A DNA stretch of 64,000 nt from Shinella zoogloeoides (GTDB lineage: Bacteria > Pseudomonadota > Alphaproteobacteria > Rhizobiales > Rhizobiaceae): positions 3,175,501-3,239,500 of the forward strand of contig NZ_CP093528.1 of the NCBI RefSeq assembly GCF_022682305.1, read 5' to 3'. Shown here piece by piece: positions 61,512 through 64,000 of the stretch. The notes beneath the pieces were generated by a model, which was not told the DNA's origin, searched no databases, and was given only the letters and a program-made list of their open reading frames with translations. The translations under genes were made by a program, and so were the position numbers. Position 1 is the first letter of the stretch. Each line of letters begins with the position of its first letter.

Positions 61512-62459
61512 TCACCGGATGGGCGAAGGATAAGCATTCATCCGCGTTGACTCCAGGACGGATTCGATGATGCGTGACGCGGTGTCGGCGACGATCTGGA
61601 CGAGGGTGTTGAGGGGCTTGGATGCGTCGATCGCGATGTCCGACGATTGGGGAAGGGCGTCGATCTCGGTCAAAGGGAGGAAGCGCAGAGTACCTTCGGC
61701 AAGCTCGGTCGCTGCGTCCAGCTCGGAGGTGAAGGCGACGTAGTTGCCACTGCGGGCGAGGTTCTTGACGAGGTGCAGCGAGTTGGTCTCGACGCGACCG
61801 TGCGGCTCGGCGAAAAGCCAGCTATATTGCACTTCCAGAAAACGGCGGATCAGCAGCGAACGGCTTTGCAGGGCAATGGGATAGGTCACCACGTCCTGGA
61901 ATTTCACGTCAGGCCGCGTCAGCAGCGGATGATGCGGGGCGACGATACAGCCGAAGGGTAGCGGCAGGCTCCAGATCGTACGCATGTCGCTGCGCTGTGG
62001 CAGGTTGAAGGCGACGATAAGGTCGGCCTGGCCGGACAGCAGGGCGGCGACCGCCTCGTCCGTCGAGCCGATCTGGATGGAAAGGCCGATCAGCGGATGG
62101 GCGGCGGCGATGTCCTGCACCAGTTGCGGCAGGATGGTCGTGGCGTGGCTGTCCATGGCGAAGATGTTCACCTGGCCCTGCTGCACGCCCTGCAATTGGA
62201 ATATCTCGGCCACGGCATTGCGCTCCTCCGCCCGCCAGCGGTGGACGAGGCGTACGAGGGTTTCGCCGGCCGCCGTCAGCCGCATGCCCTTCGGCACCCG
62301 GTCGAAAAGCTTCACGCCCAGGCGCTCCTCCAGCCCGATGATCTGTCGATCGATGGCCGAGGCCGCGATGTTCTGCGCGCGGGCGGCAGCCTGGATGGAG
62401 CCGGTCGAGGCGACGCGGTCGAAATAATGCAGGGCGGCGGGGATCAGCGAACGGGACAT
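61512..62459 (-). CDS. LysR family transcriptional regulator
   Basis: Regulator of 315 residues. The helix-turn-helix is ALHYFDRVASTGSIQAAARAQNIAASAIDRQI, in which AIDRQI replaces the common AVSRQI, followed by LEERLGVKLFDRVPKGMRLTAAGETLV. The ligand domain contains DLIVAFNLPQRSDMRTIWSLPLPFGCIVAPHHPL. It is divergent, with a 114-bp gap, from an NMT1-like binding protein and uraD, so it probably controls purine or uracil-type use. A clear T-N11-A dyad could not be identified in the gap. Confidence 0.9.
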   Translation of the reverse strand: MSRSLIPAALHYFDRVASTGSIQAAARAQNIAASAIDRQIIGLEERLGVKLFDRVPKGMRLTAAGETLVRLVHRWRAEERNAVAEIFQLQGVQQGQVNIFAMDSHATTILPQLVQDIAAAHPLIGLSIQIGSTDEAVAALLSGQADLIVAFNLPQRSDMRTIWSLPLPFGCIVAPHHPLLTRPDVKFQDVVTYPIALQSRSLLIRRFLEVQYSWLFAEPHGRVETNSLHLVKNLARSGNYVAFTSELDAATELAEGTLRFLPLTEIDALPQSSDIAIDASKPLNTLVQIVADTASRIIESVLESTRMNAYPSPIR

Positions 62460-62573
62460 GCGGGCCTCACCATTCTAATTTCGGCAATAGCTTGTTTCAT
62501 AGTTTGATATAGACGGCAATGCATTCGGGGCGCACATTATTCGCAGGCAAACCAACCAACAGGGGGCGATGGC

Positions 62574-63548
62574 GTGGTCCAGCAAGTAAAATTCTTCCTG
62601 AACAGCTTTTTCTCGGGGCCGCAGGCGCCCTTCTTCCTGGCGGCCGACAACGGGCATTTCTCGCGCCATGGCATAGAGGTCGAATTCACCGAGGGCGCGT
62701 CCCTCGCATGGTCTGTGCCGGTTCTGGCCGGCGGCGGCTATGATGTCGCCTATGGCGACATGAACACGCTGATCGAGATGAAATCGGTCGATCCGGACAG
62801 CTCGCCGCTCGCCGTCTGGGCGATGCACAACCGCTCGCCCTATACGATCGCCGTCGATGCGGACGGCCCGATCCACAGCCCCGCCGATCTTGCCGGCCGC
62901 AAGCTGGTCTCCCATCCGGAAGACGCCGCCTGGAAGCTTTTCAAGGAATTCGGCATCGCCACCGGCCTCGACATCTCGACGGTCGATGTGGAGGCATCCG
63001 ACCTCGGCCATGAGGAAATGGTCCCGATCATGCGCGACACCGGCCGTTGGGAAGGCATTTTCGGCTTCGTCAACACCGTGCGCGCCCACACGATCGAAGC
63101 TGGCCTCGACCCGGACAAGGTGCTACGCCATCTCGAATTCCGTCATTATCTGCCGGAACTCTATGGCGGCGCTGTCATGGTCACCCGCGATTTCGCCGCA
63201 AGGCATCCGCAAGCGGTGCGCGGCCTGCTTGATGCGATCAATTGCGGCCTCAAGGATGCGATCGCCGATCCGGACGCGGCTATCGCGGCTGTCGCCCGGC
63301 GTAATCCGCAGGTCGATATCAAGGCTAACCATGCGCGCCTCGTCGGCACGCTCGGCCTGGAAATGGCGGGCGAAGAGGGTGGGCGCATCGGCATCGGCGA
63401 TGCGGATGATGCACGCATCGTCGCCGGCGCCGCGCTGATCGCCAAGGCCAAGGGCCTGCCCCGCGTGCCGGCGCCCAGCGAGGTGTTCGATCGCAGCTTC
63501 CTGCCGCCGCTCGGCGAGCGCGTCACCAGCCTGGCGAAAAACGCATGA
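62574..63548 (+). CDS. NMT1/THI5-like substrate-binding protein without a signal peptide
   Basis: Protein of 324 residues in the NMT1/SsuA binding-protein family. It opens FFLNSFFSGPQAPFFLAADNGHFSRHGIEVEF and continues with YDVAYGDMNTLIEM and LYGGAVMVTRDFAARHPQAV. The GTG start at 62574 follows AGGGGGCG. Unlike the other binding proteins here it has no signal peptide: the conserved first strand begins at residue 5. An intracellular role, a missed upstream exon-like start or a lipoprotein start are not supported by the upstream sequence. It overlaps uraD by four bases (ATGA), tying it to urate breakdown. Confidence 0.82.
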   Translation: MVQQVKFFLNSFFSGPQAPFFLAADNGHFSRHGIEVEFTEGASLAWSVPVLAGGGYDVAYGDMNTLIEMKSVDPDSSPLAVWAMHNRSPYTIAVDADGPIHSPADLAGRKLVSHPEDAAWKLFKEFGIATGLDISTVDVEASDLGHEEMVPIMRDTGRWEGIFGFVNTVRAHTIEAGLDPDKVLRHLEFRHYLPELYGGAVMVTRDFAARHPQAVRGLLDAINCGLKDAIADPDAAIAAVARRNPQVDIKANHARLVGTLGLEMAGEEGGRIGIGDADDARIVAGAALIAKAKGLPRVPAPSEVFDRSFLPPLGERVTSLAKNA

Positions 63549-64000
63549 ACACGCGGCCGATCGCAGACCTCAACGCGCTACCGCCGGGGGATTTCGCAGC
63601 CGCGTTGGCGCCCGTCTGGGAAAATGCCGACTGGGTGGCGGAGAAGGTATCGCGCGACCGACCCTTCATGTCGGCGGCCGCCCTGCACGATGCGATGCTG
63701 GCACTGGTCAAGGCGCTGCCGGAAGACGAGCTTCTCGCCTTCCTCAACCGCCATCCCGACCTTGGCGGGGCCGATGTGCGCGCCGGCCGGGTGACGGCCG
63801 AGTCGGATGCCGAACAGGGTTCGATCCGCCTCAACGCGCTAACCGTCGCGCAGATCGCCGAATGGGACGAACTGAACGCCGCCTACAAGGCCCGCTTCGG
63901 CTTCCCCTTCATCCTGTGCGTGCGCCGGCACGACCAGGCCTCGGCGCTGGCAGCCATCCGCACGCGCATGAACGGTACACGCGACGGCGAGCTGGATGCC
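63545..64000 (+). CDS. uraD: OHCU decarboxylase UraD (3' end outside window)
   Basis: 2-oxo-4-hydroxy-4-carboxy-5-ureidoimidazoline decarboxylase, the last step from urate to S-allantoin. The 152 visible codons include FMSAAALHDAML near residue 43, FLNRHPDLGG with the catalytic-region histidine (about residue 69), SDAEQGSIRLNAL, and FGFPFILCVR. These are the family's hallmark motifs (HPxLGG, SxxEQ, FGFPFI). The usual length is about 165-170 residues, so only a short C-terminus is missing. It overlaps the upstream binding-protein gene, and further urate genes probably lie to the right. Confidence 0.93.
   Translation, partial: MNTRPIADLNALPPGDFAAALAPVWENADWVAEKVSRDRPFMSAAALHDAMLALVKALPEDELLAFLNRHPDLGGADVRAGRVTAESDAEQGSIRLNALTVAQIAEWDELNAAYKARFGFPFILCVRRHDQASALAAIRTRMNGTRDGELDA

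Noticed and set aside
1..64000. CRISPR arrays, tRNA or rRNA genes, insertion sequences, integrases, phage genes
   Set aside because: No repeat-spacer pattern, RNA-gene sequence, transposase motif or phage gene was seen in reading both strands.

Overview
The window is high-GC, gene-dense DNA that looks like an accessory replicon or catabolic island of an alphaproteobacterium in the Rhizobiaceae (Rhizobium / Ensifer / Shinella-like). The evidence is the number of sugar and amino-acid ABC transport operons, each with its own LacI, GntR, LysR or SorC regulator, the rhizobial gene combinations (ribitol dehydrogenase with a CUT2 transporter, Lsr uptake, an RhtX-like siderophore permease), and the absence of rRNA, tRNA, ribosomal or other core genes. 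I see no CRISPR array, insertion sequence, integrase or origin.

Layout. 1-5.1 kb: end of a polyamine-type binding protein gene, an SDR, a GntR regulator, then a small-molecule kinase and a class III aminotransferase-fold enzyme in one operon, possibly hydroxylysine- or phosphoamine-type catabolism. 5.1-10.8 kb: a siderophore uptake unit (TonB receptor, RhtX/FptX-type permease, FAD siderophore-interacting protein) divergent from an AraC regulator. 10.9-16.3 kb: small secreted and membrane proteins, DUF899, an M81/MlrC peptidase, and an orphan amino-acid binding protein divergent from a LysR regulator. 16.3-25.3 kb: a complete autoinducer-2 uptake and processing locus, lsrRKG divergent from lsrACDB, ending in a class II aldolase and lacking lsrF. 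25.4-36.4 kb: a dipeptide-type ABC operon with an amidase, gluconokinase with a LacI regulator, an M20 amidohydrolase and another orphan amino-acid binding protein. 36.8-43.7 kb: a ribitol catabolism module (ribulokinase, ribitol dehydrogenase, CUT2 transporter, LacI regulator). 43.7-47.2 kb: an operon-like run of unrecognised membrane and secreted proteins with one frameshifted member. 47.2-47.8 kb: gene remnants. 47.8-55.1 kb: kdgF-kduD-kduI with a CUT2 transporter, an aldehyde dehydrogenase and a GntR regulator, for unsaturated uronate use. 55.1-61.0 kb: a LacI regulator divergent from a ytfQRT-yjfF-like galactofuranose transporter. 61.0-64.0 kb: a doubly frameshifted small gene, a LysR regulator, a signal-less NMT1-like binding protein and the start of a urate-pathway decarboxylase (UraD).

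Together the genes describe a plant- or soil-associated scavenger that imports plant-cell-wall uronates, sugar alcohols, galactofuranose, peptides and foreign siderophores, and that can remove the quorum signal AI-2. At least four CUT2-type transport systems lie within about 45 kb. Most of the transport operons carry a strong hairpin next to the binding-protein gene. The best candidates for undescribed biology are the lsr locus with an aldolase in place of LsrF, the 43.7-47.2 kb membrane-protein cluster, and the first kinase/aminotransferase operon. All functional calls come from reading sequence and motifs; no database search was run.
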